Positions 17,065 through 27,180 are shown, numbered from the stretch's first letter. The stretch is DNA of 64,000 nucleotides from Neoaquamicrobium sediminum (GCF_013240295.1 NZ_JABETK010000001.1:1550001-1614000), one strand, 5' to 3'. The notes: generated by a model not told the origin, from the letters alone. Made by a program: numbers and translations.

Positions 17065-17469
17065 TTGGCCGACCGCCTGCGCCTTGCCTTGATCGCTCAT
17101 GATGCAAAGAAGGACGACCTTGTTGCCTTCTGCACGACACATGCGAATTTCATCGCTGGCTGCGACATCGTCGCCACGGGCACCACAGGCGGCCGCATTG
17201 CCGATGCCGATCCGCGCTTTTCGGTGCGCAGGCTGCGCAGCGGGCCTCTCGGCGGCGACCAGCAGATCGGCGCCCTGATCGCCGAAGGCGTTGTCGATGC
17301 CGTGATTTTCCTGGTCGACCCGCTGACCCCAATGCCGCACGACGTAGACGTGAAGGCGCTGATGCGGCTCGCCATCGTCTATGATATTCCGATTGCGCTG
17401 AACGTCGCCACGGCCGAAATCATTTTGACCGCCATGGAGGCGAACGGCCGCAACGGGGACCGGAGCTGA
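17065..17469 (+). CDS. mgsA: Methylglyoxal synthase
   Basis: A 134-residue cytoplasmic enzyme converting dihydroxyacetone phosphate to methylglyoxal and phosphate. Conserved motifs are [10 protein letters not shown] at residues 10-19, [27 protein letters not shown] and the catalytic [17 protein letters not shown] region with Asp and His. The start is a TTG at 17065; there is no in-frame ATG or GTG nearby that keeps the full family N-terminus. glk begins one base after the stop, so the two are coupled. Confidence 0.93.
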   Translation: MADRLRLALIAHDAKKDDLVAFCTTHANFIAGCDIVATGTTGGRIADADPRFSVRRLRSGPLGGDQQIGALIAEGVVDAVIFLVDPLTPMPHDVDVKALMRLAIVYDIPIALNVATAEIILTAMEANGRNGDRS

Positions 17470-17470
17470 C

Positions 17471-18499
17471 ATGCCAGGCGAGGACCAGACCATCACCATG
17501 CTCAAGTTTCCGGTTCTCATCGGCGACATCGGCGGCACCAATGCGCGCTTCGCGATCCTCGTCGACGCCTATGCCGAGCCGAAGGAATTCCCGATCGTTC
17601 AGACGGCGGACTTCGCGACCATCGACGAAGCGATCCAGACCGCCATCCTCGACCGCACGTCCATCCTGCCATTGTCAGCGGTGCTTGCCGTGGCCGGGCC
17701 CGTCGACGGCGACGAGATCGAGCTGACCAACTGCGACTGGGTGGTCAGGCCAAAGCAGATGTTCTCGACGCTCGGTCTGGAAGAGGTGCTGGTGCTCAAC
17801 GATTTCGAGGCTCAGGCGCTTGCCGTCGTCGCGCTCGGGCCCGAGCACATGGAGAAGATCGGCGGCGGCGAACCGGAGCCAGCAGCCGGGCGTGTCGTGC
17901 TCGGACCGGGCACAGGTCTCGGCGTCGCAGGGCTGGTCCATGCGCGACACACCTGGATACCCGTCCCCGGCGAGGGCGGTCATGTGGACATCGGTCCACG
18001 CAGTCCGCGCGATTTCGAGGTGTTTCCGCATATCGAGAAGATCGAGGGCCGTATCTCCGCGGAGCAGATGCTGTGCGGCCGCGGTCTCGTCAATCTCTAC
18101 CGGGCGGTCGCCAAGGCAGACCAGACCACGCCACGTTTTTCGACGCCCGCCGAGATCACCAGCGCCGCGCTGGACAACAGCGACGCGACCGCCGGGGAAG
18201 CGCTCGACATCTTCGTCACCTGCCTTGGGCGGCTGGCAGGGGACCTCGCATTGATCTTCATGAGCCGCGGCGGCGTCTTCCTTACCGGCGGCATCGCCCA
18301 GAAGATCGTTCCGGCCCTCAAGAACGGCCGCTTCCGCGCCGCTTTCGAGGACAAGGCGCCGCATAACGACCTGGTCAAGGCGATGCCCGTCTACGTCATC
18401 ACCCATCCGCTCGCTGCGCTGTCGGGACTGGCTGCCTATGCCCAGACGCCGGCACGCTTTGGCGTCGAGATGGAGGGACGGCACTGGGTAAATGCCTGA
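17471..18499 (+). CDS. glk: Glucokinase
   Basis: A 342-residue ROK-independent (GlkA-type) glucokinase making glucose 6-phosphate. The phosphate-1 loop is [14 protein letters not shown] (residues 16-29), followed by [37 protein letters not shown] and [12 protein letters not shown], which bind ATP and glucose. An ATG at 17498 (MLKFPV) is an alternative start. It follows mgsA by one base, which links glucose phosphorylation with the methylglyoxal bypass in a single transcript. Confidence 0.95.
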   Translation: MPGEDQTITMLKFPVLIGDIGGTNARFAILVDAYAEPKEFPIVQTADFATIDEAIQTAILDRTSILPLSAVLAVAGPVDGDEIELTNCDWVVRPKQMFSTLGLEEVLVLNDFEAQALAVVALGPEHMEKIGGGEPEPAAGRVVLGPGTGLGVAGLVHARHTWIPVPGEGGHVDIGPRSPRDFEVFPHIEKIEGRISAEQMLCGRGLVNLYRAVAKADQTTPRFSTPAEITSAALDNSDATAGEALDIFVTCLGRLAGDLALIFMSRGGVFLTGGIAQKIVPALKNGRFRAAFEDKAPHNDLVKAMPVYVITHPLAALSGLAAYAQTPARFGVEMEGRHWVNA

Positions 18500-18574
18500 C
18501 CCGGCGTCAGAAGGTCTGCGGATTGCCGATTGCATGAGGCTGTGCGAAAGGGCATAGCCAAGCGCGGAAAAGGC

Positions 18575-20398
18575 ATGACCGGGAAGAACGGTTTGGCGGT
18601 AAAAGACGAAAAGGGAGCGCTCGAGGCCCTGCGAGGCGACGTCCTCCCCGTGCTCAAGCGCGTGCTGGCGGAAAATGCGCGCGACTATGTCGGGCTCTAC
18701 GTCGCCGCCATCGGCTGCCTGCTGGCGGTCGCGGGCGCCACCGCCTTCATTCCCTGGGTGATGCCGCCGCTGATCGACGGCGTCTTCTACGAGGAGCGCT
18801 TCGACCTGATCCCCTGGATCTGCGGCGCGGTCATCCTAGTCTTTCTCATTCGCGGTGCCGCCACCTACGGGCAGGCGGTCATACTCGCCACGATCGGCAA
18901 CAACCTCGTCGCCCGCTACCAGCGCCGTATCTTCGACCACCTGATGCGGCTCGGACTGGACTTCTACACGGAGCAGCGCTCGGGCCGGCTCGCCGCACAG
19001 ATCAACGAAAACGTGCTGGGCGTGCGTGACATGCTCGGCATGACGCTGAAGTCGGTCGTCGGCGATGCCGTACTGCTGCTCGCCCTGGTAGGCGCGATGA
19101 TCGTGCTCGATCCGAAGCTTTCGGCCATCGCGCTCCTCATCGGCCCACCGCTGATCTTCGCGGTCAATCGCATCATGCGGCGGCTGCGCAAGGTTGCGCG
19201 TCAGGCCGTCGAGGTGAACGCACGGCTCGTCGGCGCCATGCAGGAGACCACACAGGGAATCGCCGTGGTGAAGGCGTTCACCATGGAAGAACAACTTGCG
19301 CGCCGCATGGACGGGCTGGTCGCCGAGGCGGAAAACCGCGCCAACAAGATCGCGCGCGTCTCCGAACGCGTCACGCCTATCTCCGAAGCGCTGGCCGGTT
19401 TCGCGATCGCCGGCGTCATCGCCTATTCGGCCTATCAGGCATCGGCCTCAGGCACGCCGCCTGGCTCGGTCTTCGGTTTCATCACCGCGCTGCTGCTTGC
19501 CTACGATCCCGCGCGCAGGCTTGCGCGCGTCCAGGTCAATCTCGAGCGCTCGCTGGTGAACGCGCGCATGATATACGAACTGCTCGACATCGAGCCACGC
19601 CAGCGCGATGGCGCGGATGCGAGGCCGCTGGACGTATCCCGGGCCGAGGTGCGGCTCGACGGCGTGTCGTTCTCCTACGCCGATGACCTGCCAGTGCTGC
19701 GCGCGGTCAGTTTCGTTGCCGAGGCCGGCAAGACGACCGCCCTCGTGGGCGGCTCCGGCGCCGGCAAGTCAACGATCGTGGCGCTTCTGCAGCGGTTCTA
19801 CGACCTTGCCGAGGGCGCGATCCTGATTGACGGACAAGACATCGCGCACGTCACCAAGGCTTCGCTTCGCGCCAACATCGCCTATGTCTCGCAACATCCC
19901 TACCTGTTCGAGGGATCGGTGCGCGACAACATCCGCTATGGCCGGCCTGACGCCACGGATGCCGAAATCGAGGAGGCGGCGCGCCTCGCCCATGCGGACG
20001 AATTCATCGCCGGAATGGCGCAAGGCTACGACACGCCGGTTGGCGAGAACGGCGTGACGCTTTCCGGCGGCCAGCGCCAGCGGCTGTCGATCGCCCGCGC
20101 CATCGTGCGCAACGCGCCGATCCTGCTGCTCGACGAGGCGACCTCCGCGCTCGACACCGAATCGGAGGCCCGCGTTCAGGCTGCACTTGAAACGATCATG
20201 CAGGACAGGACCACGATCGTGATCGCGCACCGCCTGTCGACGGTAGTGAAGGCAGACCATATCGTCGTGCTGGAAGCGGGCCGCGTGGTCGAGGAAGGCA
20301 CGCATGCGAGCCTGATGAAAAGCCAGGCCGGCGCTTATGCACGGTTTCACCGGCTGCAGGGCGAACCGGTTTCCAGAAAGGGAGGGAATGCCGCGTGA
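18575..20398 (+). CDS. MsbA-like ABC exporter, fused permease and ATPase
   Basis: A 607-residue half-transporter with six transmembrane helices (about residues 40-310) and a C-terminal nucleotide-binding domain. Walker A is GGSGAGKST, the signature is [14 protein letters not shown] and Walker B is [12 protein letters not shown]. The substrate may be lipid A, other lipids or drugs; the family is broad. The ATG at 18575 is preceded by GGAAAAGG; a TTG at 18530 would add 15 residues. The stop overlaps the dapB start by GTGA. Confidence 0.87.
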   Translation: MTGKNGLAVKDEKGALEALRGDVLPVLKRVLAENARDYVGLYVAAIGCLLAVAGATAFIPWVMPPLIDGVFYEERFDLIPWICGAVILVFLIRGAATYGQAVILATIGNNLVARYQRRIFDHLMRLGLDFYTEQRSGRLAAQINENVLGVRDMLGMTLKSVVGDAVLLLALVGAMIVLDPKLSAIALLIGPPLIFAVNRIMRRLRKVARQAVEVNARLVGAMQETTQGIAVVKAFTMEEQLARRMDGLVAEAENRANKIARVSERVTPISEALAGFAIAGVIAYSAYQASASGTPPGSVFGFITALLLAYDPARRLARVQVNLERSLVNARMIYELLDIEPRQRDGADARPLDVSRAEVRLDGVSFSYADDLPVLRAVSFVAEAGKTTALVGGSGAGKSTIVALLQRFYDLAEGAILIDGQDIAHVTKASLRANIAYVSQHPYLFEGSVRDNIRYGRPDATDAEIEEAARLAHADEFIAGMAQGYDTPVGENGVTLSGGQRQRLSIARAIVRNAPILLLDEATSALDTESEARVQAALETIMQDRTTIVIAHRLSTVVKADHIVVLEAGRVVEEGTHASLMKSQAGAYARFHRLQGEPVSRKGGNAA

Positions 20399-21201
20399 CT
20401 ATGGGGCTCGTCGTCGTGGGTGCTGCAGGCCGCATGGGCCGCACGCTGATCCGCGCGGTGCACGAGACGCCGGGCGCAAGCCTAGTCGGCGCCGTGGAAC
20501 GGGAAGGCTCGCCGTTCATCGGCCAGGACGCAGGCATGCTGGCAGGTGTGGAACCACTCGACGTAACGATCAGCGACGATCCTCTGCCGGTATTCGCCAG
20601 GGCCGACGGCGTGCTCGACTTCACCGTTCCGTCAGCCACGACGGTTTTCGCGGGCTATGCCGCCCAGGCCCGCATCGCGCATATCATCGGCACCACGGGC
20701 TGCTCGGATGCTGATGACGCAAAGATCGCCGCGGCGGCGCGCCACGCGACGATCGTCAAGTCCGGCAATATGAGCCTCGGCGTCAATCTGCTCGCCGCGC
20801 TGGTGGAACAGGCCGCCAAGGCCCTCGACGCCGGCGATTTCGACATCGAGGTGCTTGAGATGCACCACCGGCACAAGGTCGACGCGCCGTCGGGCACCGC
20901 GCTGCTGCTTGGCGAAGCAGCGGCGGGGGGCCGCGCGGTCGCCCTGTCGCAGAACAGCGTGCGCGTGCGTGACGGCCACACCGGCCCGCGCGAGGAAGGC
21001 ACGATCGGTTTTGCATCGCTCCGCGGCGGCTCCGTCGTCGGCGACCACTCCGTTATCCTTGCGGGAACAGGCGAACGCATCGTGCTTTCTCATCACGCGG
21101 AGGACAGGGCGCTGTTCGCGCGCGGCGCGGTCAAGGCGGCGCTCTGGGCGCACGGCCGCAAGCCCGGCCTCTATTCGATGCGCGACGTACTCGGCCTCTA
21201 G
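20395..21201 (+). CDS. dapB: 4-hydroxy-tetrahydrodipicolinate reductase
   Basis: A 268-residue NAD(P)H-dependent enzyme of the diaminopimelate/lysine pathway. The cofactor loop is [12 protein letters not shown] near residues 6-17, and the catalytic region [20 protein letters not shown] with the His-His-x-His and the Lys is intact. [22 protein letters not shown] is typical of the family. The start is a GTG at 20395 with GGAGGG eight bases before it; an ATG at 20401 is too far from that site. It overlaps the preceding ABC gene by four bases. Confidence 0.96.
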   Translation: MTMGLVVVGAAGRMGRTLIRAVHETPGASLVGAVEREGSPFIGQDAGMLAGVEPLDVTISDDPLPVFARADGVLDFTVPSATTVFAGYAAQARIAHIIGTTGCSDADDAKIAAAARHATIVKSGNMSLGVNLLAALVEQAAKALDAGDFDIEVLEMHHRHKVDAPSGTALLLGEAAAGGRAVALSQNSVRVRDGHTGPREEGTIGFASLRGGSVVGDHSVILAGTGERIVLSHHAEDRALFARGAVKAALWAHGRKPGLYSMRDVLGL

Positions 21202-21235
21202 CCTCAATCCAAACAATCAACAGCAGGAGAACCCC

Positions 21236-21856
21236 ATGTCCGGAACGCTGGTCCTCGTCCGCCACGGACAGAGCGAATGGAACCTGAAGAACCTGTTCAC
21301 CGGCTGGCGCGACGTCGGGCTGACCGAGCAGGGCCATGAAGAGGCCAAGACTGCCGGCGCTAAGCTCGCCGCGCGCGGCCTCAAATTCGACATCGCCTAC
21401 ACGTCCGCGCTCGTTCGCGCGCAGGTGACCTGCCAGCACATCCTCGACGCGGTCGGCCAGGCCGATCTGCAGACGGTGCGCGACCAGGCGCTGAACGAGC
21501 GCGACTATGGCGATCTCGCCGGTCTCAACAAGGACGACGCGCGCGCCAAGTGGGGCGAAGAGCAGGTTCATGTCTGGCGGCGCTCCTACGACGTCCCGCC
21601 GCCCGGCGGCGAGAGCCTGCGCGACACCGGCGCGCGGGTCTGGCCCTATTACATGCATGTGATCCAGCCGCATGTGCTGCGCGGCGAGACCGTTTTGGTC
21701 GCCGCCCATGGCAACTCGCTGCGCGCACTCATCATGGCGCTCGACGGGCTTTCGGGCGAGGAGGTTGTCAAGGTCGAGCTCGGCACCGGGGTGCCGATCG
21801 TCTACCGCCTCAATGCCGATTCGACGGTCGCCTCCAAGGAGATCATCGAAAGCTGA
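21236..21856 (+). CDS. gpmA: 2,3-bisphosphoglycerate-dependent phosphoglycerate mutase
   Basis: A 206-residue histidine phosphatase superfamily glycolytic enzyme interconverting 3- and 2-phosphoglycerate. The catalytic His10 is in [12 protein letters not shown], the second His is in [13 protein letters not shown], and [14 protein letters not shown] is diagnostic for GpmA. It is shorter than E. coli GpmA (250), which is usual for alphaproteobacteria. AGGAG lies six bases before the ATG. It closes the mgsA-glk-ABC-dapB-gpmA run. Confidence 0.93.
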   Translation: MSGTLVLVRHGQSEWNLKNLFTGWRDVGLTEQGHEEAKTAGAKLAARGLKFDIAYTSALVRAQVTCQHILDAVGQADLQTVRDQALNERDYGDLAGLNKDDARAKWGEEQVHVWRRSYDVPPPGGESLRDTGARVWPYYMHVIQPHVLRGETVLVAAHGNSLRALIMALDGLSGEEVVKVELGTGVPIVYRLNADSTVASKEIIES

Positions 21857-21864
21857 GCGGCTTT

Positions 21865-21905
21865 GCGCGCCTGTCGCGAGATTGTCATTGACAGCACAGG
21901 CGCGC
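21865..21905. repeat. 10-bp inverted repeat after gpmA
   Basis: GCGCGCCTGT at 21865-21874 and its exact complement at 21896-21905 could form a stem with a 21-base loop, eight bases after the gpmA stop. It overlaps the tRNA promoter elements and has no T run, so termination is only possible. Confidence 0.4.
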
Positions 21906-21916
21906 CCGCTTACATC
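21888..21916 (+). promoter_or_regulatory. Sigma-70-like promoter of tRNA-Leu
   Basis: TTGACA at 21888-21893 is followed after 17 bases by TACATC at 21911-21916. This would start a transcript about 55 bases before the mature tRNA end. No other promoter-like pair is apparent in the gap. Confidence 0.55.
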
Positions 21917-21978
21917 GGCCTCGCACCACGCATGGTCCCCGTAACCGAACTCTTCGGGAAGGCCCGTGCGGTCATCTA

Positions 21979-22063
21979 GCCCAGGTGGCGGAATTGGTAG
22001 ACGCGCACGGTTCAGGTCCGTGTGCCGCGAGGCGTGGAGGTTCGAGTCCTCTCCTGGGCACCA
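21979..22063 (+). tRNA. tRNA-Leu (anticodon CAG)
   Basis: An 85-base class II tRNA. The acceptor arms GCCCAGG (21979-21985) and CCTGGGC (22053-22059) pair fully, followed by A and an encoded CCA. The anticodon stem CACGG/CCGTG encloses loop TTCAGGT, giving anticodon CAG at 22013-22015. The long variable arm and T-arm GGTTCGAGTCC are present. The 3' side opens a more accessory-looking region. Confidence 0.96.
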
Positions 22064-22107
22064 CTACACCGCTGAGCTTCCAGCCGAAGCATGTCGCGAG
22101 CCTGCCA

Positions 22108-22526
22108 CTACTTCAGGTGGTGTCCGAAATGCTGGTAAACGACGTGGTGCCGCTCTACCCTATTGATAATACCTTCCATGAAACGGGCGCAGCCAAGCTG
22201 TTGGCGCGGTGTGCCATCGGGACAGATCATCGCGCCGATCTGCTCACGGGACATTCGTAGCGTCTCTATACAAAAGCGACCAAGCGGATAAAACTCGCTC
22301 CCGATCCGCCGCATGCTGAACGGCTCGATACTTTCCGTGCCGATCCTCTGGAGCCGCATGTGCAGCGCTGCCAGCGCATCGCGCTCACTGGGATCATCGC
22401 AGCTAAGAGCCATCCGGCCGATGTTGCGCGCATGACGCCTGAGTGTGCCAAGGTGGTAGGGCTCGCTGCTCTCCCCATGGCGAACAGTCGGGCGGCGGCA
22501 ACGATGGCGGTTTTCTCGTCGGTCAT
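22108..22526 (-). pseudogene. Hypothetical protein, frameshifted
   Basis: Two reverse-strand frames join into one plausible protein of about 139 residues. The first, from an ATG at 22526, reads MTDEKTAIVAAARLFAMGR and reaches AHSGVMR. The second continues NIGRMALSCDDPSERDALAAL and runs through IGSEFYPLGRFCIETLRM to HFGHHLK at 22108. The switch is near 22424-22436 and fits loss of one base. I do not recognise the family: it is helical with charged and Leu/Ile alternation and no membrane segment. No strong ribosome site is seen. Confidence 0.4.
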
Positions 22527-22892
22527 ATCTGCGGCTCACGCTTCCGGGGCCAAATAGGAGGCAATCGTACAGATTTTTCTCCATTGCGGAATCGCCCAGA
22601 TCGAGCATGACCGCGACCTATTCTAGCGTCAAGCGCCGCCTGAACAGGCAGAAGAAGGCCATGTCCGAACAATCGCTCTTGCCCCTGTCCGATTCCATCC
22701 GGCACCCATCATCCCAAGTGAGTACAATAGGCCGTGCAGGCTCGCTGAGGCGAACAGCAGGTGCCCTCGTGTCTACGCGTAAGGCTTTTCGGTGAAGCGA
22801 CGAGTTTCACCCGATGTTGCGTTGACTGCATGCCGAGCAAAAAGATGCCGTCCCACGTTCTGAAAAGCTCAGTGGAAATGCAGGCTTCGCCT
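22527..22892. other. Intergenic stretch without a supported gene
   Basis: Between the hypothetical gene and the response regulator I see no conserved coding sequence. A forward 62-codon frame from 22607 (MTATYSSVKRRLNRQ) has no ribosome site or family resemblance. Only a tiny hairpin (AGGC-GAA-GCCT, reverse strand, near 22882) follows the response regulator stop. Confidence 0.5.
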
Positions 22893-23303
22893 TCACGAAT
22901 GTGGTTGATCTCGCCTCTGTGCGAGTGTCGCAGCGAGCACGCTCGCCAGTACCGGCGGCGGGGTGGGCTTGGAAAAGACCCTGAGGCTTGGATACTGCCG
23001 TTCCAGTTCGGGCCCCAAACCCGCGCCAGTATGCACCAGCAACTGGACGTCTTCGTTCGTCAACGCCGCGATGACCGGACCGATATCACCGTCTGGAAGG
23101 TTCACGTCGAGAATTGCGGCTTCCACCTGTTCTGTATCGATCAGCGCCAGGGCCTGCCTGACGGTGGCGGCAGGGCCGACCACGGTTCCACCCGCGCTTT
23201 CGATCGCATCCGCCAGATCAAATGCAATGAAGGGCTCGTCTTCGACGATCAATACACGCCGTCCATCCAACGCAGACCGGGTAATGTTATCAATCTCTTT
23301 CAT
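22893..23303 (-). CDS. Single-domain response regulator
   Basis: A 136-residue receiver-only protein. The acidic pair Glu21-Asp22 is in VLIVEDEPFIAFDLADAIE, the phosphorylated Asp is Asp66 in AAILDVNLPDGD, and the conserved Lys is in VFSKPTPP. There is no output domain, so it likely works as a phosphate shuttle or decoy. The ATG at 23303 lies 35 bases after the stop of the HWE kinase gene; a TTG at 23321 is an alternative. This receiver is the probable partner of that kinase. Confidence 0.9.
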   Translation of the reverse strand: MKEIDNITRSALDGRRVLIVEDEPFIAFDLADAIESAGGTVVGPAATVRQALALIDTEQVEAAILDVNLPDGDIGPVIAALTNEDVQLLVHTGAGLGPELERQYPSLRVFSKPTPPPVLASVLAATLAQRRDQPHS

Positions 23304-23337
23304 GGTCTCAGAATAGTTCAACTCGACTGAAATGCCA

Positions 23338-25220
23338 TCAACGCTGGAGTTGTTCCATCGGCAGCCTGAAATGAATGTGAACGCCGGAGGCGCGCCAGTC
23401 GTAGCTTATCTCTCCCCTTAATTGGCCTGTCGCGCTGGAGTTTGCCAGCTTGCTGCCGAATCCTGCAAGTGTAGGGGGATGAATTTCCCGGTCTGCGACA
23501 GTCTCTTTCCAATGAAGCTCCAGTTGGTCGTCCGCCACCGCCCATTCGATGGCGATCGCGCCATCGTGAGAGTGCAAGGCACCGTATTTTGCAGCATTGG
23601 TCGCCAATTCGTGAAAAATAAGCGCGAGGCTCGTGGAGGCATCCTTGCCAAGCCAGACCTCGGGTCCGCTGATCGAAAGCTGGCGGCCGTCGGCGGGTTC
23701 CACATGCGGCCTGGTGACCTCTTCGACAAGCGAGAGAAGCGATGATTTCTGCGAACTGTCGGCGTCGGTCGCGATAGCCGAGCGGATCAGTTCATGTGCC
23801 TTGGCAAGCGCGCCCAGGCGCCCCCTCAACCTTTCGCTCATCTCATTAACCGATGGAGCGGTGCGCGCCGTCATCGTGATCATGCCGGAGGCGATCGCAA
23901 ACAGGTTCTTGACCCGATGATTCATCTCCCTGAGCAGGAGTTGTCGCGCTTCTTCCGCCTCCTTCAGATCATGGATGTCGGTACAGGTTCCGAACCACCG
24001 CATGATTTCACCGTTGGCGTCGCGTATGCACTGGGCGCGGCCGATCACCCAGCGATACTGACCGGAACGGTGTCTCAATCGGTACTCGATGTGGTACGGT
24101 TCACCGGTTGCAAGGCTTTGGCGCCAGACCTGCCAGGCGCGCTCCTGATCGTCTGGATGGAACATGCCGTTCCATGCCTCGCCGTCAGTCGACCCATAGG
24201 GCATGCCCGTATATTCGTACCACCGGTCATTGTAATAGTCGTGGAAGCCGTCGGGGCGCGTCGACCAGAGCATCTGGTCGATCGCATTCACCATGGCCTC
24301 ATATTTGGCCTCGCTGGCGCGTAGCGCATCTTCGGCCCTGGCTGCATGCGTCACATCCGTGGCCTGTACGAAAACACCGCTGCGCAATCCGGCAACGTTC
24401 GTAAGCGGCTGATAGACGAAATCGATAAGACGCTCCTCCATCGGACCGCCGGGCGTGCGCGATAGTTCCACCGAAACCGCGCGCCCGACAAATGGCTCGC
24501 CCGTTTCGAAAACGCGATCGAGAAGTTCGATGAACCCCTGGGTCACAACCTCCGGCAGGACCTCTGCAACAGGCCGTCCAATCAGGTCCTTCCGCCCTAC
24601 CAGTTCCTCATAGGCAGTATTCACGACCTCAAAGACATGATCCGGGCCGGCGAGCATGGCTACAGCGCTTGGCGCCTGGGCAAACATGTTGCCCATTCGC
24701 TCGAGCTCCGCCTCCGCCTGCCGGCGCGCCAGCACCGCGTGGGTCGTTTCATTGCCCTGGTTGAAAACCCCGACAACCGAACCGTCCTCACCCCGGATCG
24801 CGGTGAAACTATAGTTCCAGTATGTTTCTTGCCTTAAGCCGTTTCGGACCATCGGCAGCATCTGGTCGAAAACCGAAAAGCCCTCTCCGGTTTGCATGAC
24901 GTGCTCGAATTGCGGGCCCACCACATCCCAGATGTCCGCCCACACGTCGGCGGCCGGCCTGCCGAGAGCCAACGGGTGCCGATCCGCCGGTATTGGCGCC
25001 CACGCATCGTTATAGAGCAGCCTCAGCTCCGGACCCCAGTATATCGCCGTGGGAAAGCTCGAGTGGAGGCAGATTGAAAGCGCGGAACGCAGTGATTGCG
25101 GCCACGTCGTCGGGCTTCCGAGCGGGGTCTCGCTCCACGGGTAGGACCGGATGAATTGGCCCATTTCGCCGCCCCCGACAGAAATGACACCGGTTCAGGC
25201 GAATTCACATCGGCGTCCAT
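23338..25220 (-). CDS. PAS-domain HWE-family sensor histidine kinase, frameshifted near its start
   Basis: A sensor kinase of about 627 residues once one base is restored. A PAS-like N-terminal domain (WSETPLGSPTTWPQSLRSALSI, residues about 20-150) is followed by two more PAS domains (FAQAPSAVAMLAGPDHVFEVVN; YEYTGMPYGSTDGEAWNGMFHPDD). The H-box EMNHRVKNLFAIAS, the N-box HELATNAAKYGAL with His, and the Trp-x-Glu of LHWKE define the HWE family. No membrane segment is seen, so it is cytoplasmic. The upstream frame from the ATG at 25220 gives MDADVNSPEPVSFLSG, which joins to GGGEMGQFIRS if the C run at 25172-25176 (forward) had one more base. An ATG at 25164 is available downstream of the break. 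An EcfG-type promoter lies upstream. Confidence 0.88.
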
Positions 25221-25617
25221 ATGTCTTGATAGCCTTGTTTCCCGGAAGCGCGGGCGCGTTGTTTACGGCCGATATGCAAGCTTCTGTCTTCGTCATAACG
25301 CTCGTTTCAATGCTTATAACCCTGCAAAGATTAAGCGCCGTCTCCGTTCGGCAGATAAACACTCAAGACATGTGCTGCCCCGGGCCGGTTTTTCGCGAGT
25401 TGCAGATTCCTCGCGCACTGCGCGGTAAAGGCCCTCTGAATTTGCGGCTATGTTGCATGAAACACCCCTCGGCAAACGCATGAACGCCCGAAAGACAACA
25501 AGGTTCCACACATAGCCGACTTTTTGAGAGGCACCGACACCACGAAAGCAGGCGCGCTCCCGCGCATGATAGACCCCGAGCGCCTCTTGCGCGGGAGTGT
25601 TGTGCTTGGTCTGCTGC
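25221..25617. other. Intergenic stretch with promoter and long leader of the kinase gene
   Basis: No recognised gene lies here. It holds an EcfG-type promoter on the reverse strand and a leader of about 255 bases before the kinase start. Two tiny reverse-strand frames occur in the leader: 25458 to 25363 (31 basic residues, MQHSRKFRG start, AGGGG upstream) and one of 33 residues from an ATG near 25290. Both lack any family support. A forward 110-codon frame here has no coding character. Confidence 0.5.
25483..25507 (-). promoter_or_regulatory. EcfG-type general stress promoter upstream of the HWE kinase
   Basis: On the reverse strand GGAAC (25507-25503), a 16-base spacer and CGTT (25486-25483) match the alphaproteobacterial EcfG/RpoE2 consensus GGAAC-N16/17-CGTT exactly. 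Transcription would run toward the kinase and response regulator. HWE kinases are known inputs to the PhyR-NepR-EcfG stress pathway, so the link is plausible but unproven. Confidence 0.6.
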
Positions 25618-25950
25618 TCACGCGCCGACCGACAGCACTTCTATCGCCCGGTGGTCGGGCGAGACGCCATCGACGATGAAGATGTGGCCTTCGGCATTGT
25701 CGCTGCGAAGGGACTTGATCGCGGCATAGGCATCGCTGTGATACCAGTCGCGCGCATGCTGGTAGTCGGGAAACTCGAGAATGATGGCATTGCCTTCCGG
25801 CAGGCTGCCCTCGAAGTGTTCTATCTGGCCGCCATGGGCGATGAAGCGGCCGCCAAAAGGCGCGAGCGTCGCATCGATGCGTTCCAGATATTCGACGATG
25901 CCGGGGCCAAGATTGACGTTCCAGAGATATCCGATTCCGTAGGCTGCCAT
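25618..25950 (-). CDS. DUF1330 domain protein
   Basis: A 110-residue ferredoxin-like (dimeric alpha-beta barrel) protein. It has GIGYLWNVNLGPGIVEYLERIDATLAPFGGRFIAHGG near the start and the family motif IILEFPDYQHARDWYHSDAYAAIKSLR. Function is unknown. The ATG at 25950 has GGGAG seven bases before it, so a longer upstream start is unlikely. It is a distant paralogue of the DUF1330 gene at 38580-38873. It diverges from the amidohydrolase gene. Confidence 0.87.
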   Translation of the reverse strand: MAAYGIGYLWNVNLGPGIVEYLERIDATLAPFGGRFIAHGGQIEHFEGSLPEGNAIILEFPDYQHARDWYHSDAYAAIKSLRSDNAEGHIFIVDGVSPDHRAIEVLSVGA

Positions 25951-26159
25951 GGTCTGCTCCCGTTGCGGTTTGAGTTGCGATTGCGGGTGCACCATGCCTT
26001 TGGTTGCGCGATCCAGCGATTACGCCTCACGTAATTATTTTGATTTTCCCGGAGAGAGGCGAAATGCGCGTTTCGGAGTTTCGATCAACTTGGCTGTTTA
26101 CACCCGGACATGCTTCGCAGACTGTGCAAGCGTCGCCAGCAAGCGGAGGAAAAGCCGGA

Positions 26160-27038
26160 ATGAAACTCGACGAGCTCGTCGCGATCGACATCCATACCCA
26201 TGCGGAAGAGCCTTGCTGCGGACCGCGCGACGACGGCTACGACGAGTTTCAGGCCGGCATGGCGAAATATTTTAGGAACCCCGCCGGCGCCAAGGGCATG
26301 CTGCCCTCCGTGCAGGAAACGGCAGCCTATTATCGCGAGCGCAGGATCGGCTGCGTGATCTTTCCGGTCGATGCAGAGCGCGAGACGGGTTTCCGGCGCT
26401 ACAACAACGAAGAAGTGGCGCAGATCGCCGCCGAAAATAGCGACATCATGATCCCGTTCGCCTCCATCGATCCGGCCAAGGGCAAGGCAGGCGCCCGCGA
26501 GGCGCGGCGGCTGGTGCGCGAATTCGGCGTTCGCGGGTTCAAGTTTCACCCCACGATGCAGGGCTTCTATCCTAACGACCGCTCTGCCTATGTGCTCTAT
26601 GAAGCGATTGCCGAAGAGGGCGCCATCACGCTGTTTCACACCGGCCAGACCGGGGTGGGTGCCGGGATGCGGGGCGGCATGGGCATGCGGCTCAAATATT
26701 CCAATCCGCTCCATCTCGACGACGTTGCGGTAGATTTTCCGGACATGCCGATCATTCTCGCGCATCCCTCCTTCCCGTGGCAGGAGGAAGCGCTGTCCGT
26801 CGCGACCCATAAGCCCAACGTCTATATCGACATGTCGGGCTGGTCTCCGAAGTATTTCCCACCGATCCTCGTGCGCTATGCCAACACGATGCTGAAGCAC
26901 AAGATGCTGTTCGGCTCAGACTGGCCTGCAATCACGCCGGATCGCTGGCTTGCCGATTTCGAGAACATCGAGATCAAGGACGAGGTGCGACCGTTGGTCC
27001 TCAAGGACAACGCGGCGAAGCTGCTGAATCTCCGCTGA
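26160..27038 (+). CDS. Amidohydrolase_2 (ACMSD-like) family metal-dependent hydrolase
   Basis: A 292-residue TIM-barrel hydrolase. Metal-ligand motifs are IDIHTHAEEP (His-x-His, residues 10-19), FKFHPTMQGFYPND, LAHPSFPWQEEA and FGSDWPAITPDRWL with the catalytic Asp. Related proteins act as decarboxylases or hydrolases in aromatic or cinnamic-acid breakdown; the substrate cannot be read from sequence. GGAGGA lies nine bases before the ATG at 26160. It stands alone, which gives no pathway context. Confidence 0.85.
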   Translation: MKLDELVAIDIHTHAEEPCCGPRDDGYDEFQAGMAKYFRNPAGAKGMLPSVQETAAYYRERRIGCVIFPVDAERETGFRRYNNEEVAQIAAENSDIMIPFASIDPAKGKAGAREARRLVREFGVRGFKFHPTMQGFYPNDRSAYVLYEAIAEEGAITLFHTGQTGVGAGMRGGMGMRLKYSNPLHLDDVAVDFPDMPIILAHPSFPWQEEALSVATHKPNVYIDMSGWSPKYFPPILVRYANTMLKHKMLFGSDWPAITPDRWLADFENIEIKDEVRPLVLKDNAAKLLNLR

Positions 27039-27180
27039 ATATAGGTCAGTCCAGCGCCGCCGCCTGACTTAATATTACTGGCTGTCGCCATTGTTGTACC
27101 GGCAGAGTGTTGCCGGCCTCTCGATTGCCCGATTCCGTTCCTAGTGCCGCTTTCGATATCAACGGAACCGGACCTTTCAG

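Noticed and set aside
22607..22795. A forward 62-codon frame starting MTATYSSVKRRL
   Set aside because: No ribosome site or domain; composition like random sequence.
25151..25483. A forward 110-codon frame in the kinase leader
   Set aside because: No ribosome site, no family match, and it overlaps the kinase N-terminus on the other strand.
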